Positions 6,632 through 8,437 of a DNA stretch of 8,437 nt are shown piece by piece. The notes under the pieces were generated by a model that made no database searches, had not been told where the DNA came from, and worked only from the letters and a program-made list of their open reading frames with translations. The stretch covers positions 1 to 8,437 of the forward strand of contig JABEVI010000076.1 in the NCBI GenBank assembly GCA_013044085.1. Reading direction: 5' to 3'. The DNA is from Steroidobacteraceae bacterium. Lineage in GTDB: Bacteria; Pseudomonadota; Gammaproteobacteria; Steroidobacterales; Steroidobacteraceae. The number at the start of each line of letters is the position of its first letter. Position 1 is the stretch's first letter. The position numbers and the translations under genes were made by a program.

Positions 6632-8437
6632 CTAGAACTTGTAGCCGAAACTCACACCGATCACCCGCGGCCGCAGCACGGTCTGCGCAACGACGAATTG
6701 TCCGGTGTTCGTGAACACGCTGGCATTCGAGTTGCCGAGGTTCTGACCATAGACCTGCGCGTTCCAGGCACCCTTCGCGACGCCGAACGAGGCGTCGTAG
6801 GTCGAGTACGCCGGATTCTCGAAGCGCAACACCGTCGTGTTGATCGCTTGGCCCGCCGACAGTGACGGATTCGCCCCGGCCTGCGTGAACGAATGACCTG
6901 TATGGGTTGCACCCGCCTGCACAAACCAGTGGTATTCGTCGAACGACCAATCGTAGCGCGCCCGCAGGCTGAACTGGATCGGCGGCGCGTTCGCACTCGG
7001 GCTGCCGACCGGTCCGAACAAGTTCGAGATCGGGGTGCAGCCGGTTCCCTTGCTGCTGCACGACTCGGTGATCGGCTTGCCGTAGTTGTTGCTCAGCGGG
7101 TTGCCGTCAGTCAAGGCGGGCGAATTCGTCTGCTCGCTCTGGTTCCAGGAGGCGGCACCCTGCAGCGTCAGACCGCGCGTGACCCGCGCGATGATCGAGG
7201 TCTCGAGACCGCGCACCCGGAAGTTCTGACCGTTGGTGCCGAAGGACAAGTTGCCGGTTTGACCTGGGTCGAAGAAGCCGACCTGGACGTTGTTCCAGTT
7301 CTCCTGGTAGATCGAGCCGTTCCACTGCAGCCGGTTGTCGAGCCACTGGGTCTTCCAGCCGACCTCATTGTTCGTGAGCGAGTCGGACTGGTAGGTGCTC
7401 GGCAGCACGAACTGTTTCACGCCATCCGTGCCGTAGATGTACTGATTGCCACCGTTGCGGTTGAAGCCGCCCGGACGGAAGCCCTGCGACCAGGTGTAAT
7501 ACACCATGGCCTCCGGCGTGACGTGCCAGGTGATGTTCGCCCGGCTCTTGAAGCCCGACTCGCTGGAGCGCAAATTCTTGTTGTCGAGATTGATCGAGTA
7601 GATGCTCTGGCAACCACCCACCGGCGTGCCCGCGTCCATGCAACCAAAGCTGCTCATCACGCTACCCTTGAACGTCTGGTCGAAGCGGTAGTGACGCGTG
7701 CCGACGGTGACGGTCAGCACCTTCGGGATGATGTCGTAGTCGACCGACGCAAAGAAGGCGAGTTGCCGCAGGTCGCGGCGCGTGTCCTCGAAGAAGGCGA
7801 TGTTGCTCGGCTGTATGCCAGGATTCTCCACACTGGATCCGGGGAAGGTGCCGACATTCGACAAGCAACCCGTGTTGCCCGGCGTTCCGGGAGCGCCGTT
7901 CGACGTGCAATTCGGCAGAGTCTTGTAGCCCCAGTCGGTCTGGTCGAACAGCTTGTTGTCCTCGTAATACGCACCGACGATGCCGCGGGCGCGCCAATCG
8001 TTCGGCGTGCTCAGACGGAACTCCTGGCTCAGATGCTCGTTACGTTCCGTCTCCTGCCACGTCGACTTCGGCGAGTTGCAGGTACCACCGTAGCACTGGT
8101 AATAGTCGGCATATACGCCGCGAGCGTAATTGGTGTAATCGCCGACCTGGTCGACGTGTCGCACGAGATAGCCGCCGGTGTAGACCGCGTGCAATACACC
8201 GAGCTTGCCGTTGACGGTCCAGGCGGTGTTCGCGAATTTATCCTTGTCGTAGGCGTTGTTGAACAAGGTCACTTCGAGCGGCTGCAGCGCCTGGCCATCC
8301 GAGGCGTTCGGCATCTGGTAGAAGACGCCCTGCGCGTTCATGTTCTGGTACATCTGCGTGACGAGCAGGTTCCAGTCCTCGTTGAACTTGTAGAGGAACT
8401 CGCCGCGCACGCCCTTGTAGGTCACGGGATTGATCGC
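6632..8437 (-). CDS. TonB-dependent outer-membrane receptor, C-terminal beta-barrel part (5' end outside window)
   Basis: 601 residues are visible and the frame is still open at the right edge. The GTG at 8425 is an internal Val codon, not a start; the preceding codons read A-I-N-P. Alternating amphipathic strands and Gly/Asn/Tyr/Trp-rich loops typify a 22-strand TonB-dependent receptor barrel. Landmarks, counted from the codon at 8425, are VYYTWSQGFRPGGFN (308-322), FRVRGLETSI (402-411), VYGQNLGN (558-565), and the C-terminal RPRVIGVSFGYKF ending in Phe, as expected for recognition by the BAM assembly machinery. Signal peptide, TonB box and plug domain lie beyond the window. Such receptors take up siderophores, vitamins, glycans or other large solutes using TonB energy; the substrate is not readable here. 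Eight Cys residues occur as four close pairs (111/116, 173/187, 262/272, 456/463), probably loop disulfides. The gene ends in TAG at 6634-6632 and is followed by a strong terminator. Confidence 0.93.
   Translation of the reverse strand, partial: AINPVTYKGVRGEFLYKFNEDWNLLVTQMYQNMNAQGVFYQMPNASDGQALQPLEVTLFNNAYDKDKFANTAWTVNGKLGVLHAVYTGGYLVRHVDQVGDYTNYARGVYADYYQCYGGTCNSPKSTWQETERNEHLSQEFRLSTPNDWRARGIVGAYYEDNKLFDQTDWGYKTLPNCTSNGAPGTPGNTGCLSNVGTFPGSSVENPGIQPSNIAFFEDTRRDLRQLAFFASVDYDIIPKVLTVTVGTRHYRFDQTFKGSVMSSFGCMDAGTPVGGCQSIYSINLDNKNLRSSESGFKSRANITWHVTPEAMVYYTWSQGFRPGGFNRNGGNQYIYGTDGVKQFVLPSTYQSDSLTNNEVGWKTQWLDNRLQWNGSIYQENWNNVQVGFFDPGQTGNLSFGTNGQNFRVRGLETSIIARVTRGLTLQGAASWNQSEQTNSPALTDGNPLSNNYGKPITESCSSKGTGCTPISNLFGPVGSPSANAPPIQFSLRARYDWSFDEYHWFVQAGATHTGHSFTQAGANPSLSAGQAINTTVLRFENPAYSTYDASFGVAKGAWNAQVYGQNLGNSNASVFTNTGQFVVAQTVLRPRVIGVSFGYKF

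Noticed and set aside
5777..6865. Long plus-strand open frame (about 362 codons)
   Set aside because: It runs across sulfotransferase A, the terminator and the receptor 3' end in antisense; no domain is recognisable.
8423..8425. GTG at 8425 as the start of the receptor gene
   Set aside because: The frame stays open to the window edge and the protein begins mid-barrel without signal peptide or plug, so this is an internal Val.

Overview
All five recognisable genes lie on the minus strand. Reading in the direction of transcription (right to left) they are: the C-terminal barrel of a TonB-dependent outer-membrane receptor (5' end outside the window), two tandem paralogous TPR-sulfotransferases, an exported protein with the histidine/phenylalanine ammonia-lyase (HAL/PAL) fold, and the N-terminal half of an MFS transporter that runs off the left edge. 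There is no gene-free stretch above 80 bp. No RNA gene, mobile element or CRISPR array was seen.

The high GC, the TonB-dependent receptor with a C-terminal Phe, the periplasmic export signal and the abundance of TPR-sulfotransferase sequence point to a Gram-negative proteobacterium. A gammaproteobacterium of the Steroidobacter/Nevskia/Xanthomonas kind or a sphingomonad-like alphaproteobacterium would fit. This is a judgement from protein style, not a proven assignment.

Layout: receptor 8437-6632; a strong intrinsic terminator at 6572-6604; sulfotransferase A 6556-4574; 46 bp gap with a small hairpin; sulfotransferase B 4527-2518; 49 bp gap; HAL-like protein 2468-684; MFS transporter from 681 (or 687) leftwards. 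The last four genes look like one transcription unit. The only visible place for its promoter is upstream of, or inside, the terminator, so it may be fed by read-through from the receptor gene.

The most interesting gene is the HAL-like protein. It aligns along its length with aromatic amino-acid ammonia-lyases, but the Ala-Ser-Gly triad that cyclises into the electrophilic MIO cofactor is absent: the usual GSVGASGDL reads GTVGEGDL, one residue shorter. A second catalytic Tyr is replaced by Glu, and the protein carries a signal peptide. It therefore cannot be an ordinary MIO ammonia-lyase. It is either a binding/scaffold pseudoenzyme or an enzyme with different chemistry outside the cytoplasm.

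Working idea (inference): the receptor imports an outer-membrane substrate, the HAL-like protein binds or processes it in the periplasm, the ACS-type MFS carrier moves a small organic anion across the inner membrane, and the cytosolic PAPS-dependent sulfotransferases sulfate a metabolite or protein. Nothing in the sequence fixes the substrate.
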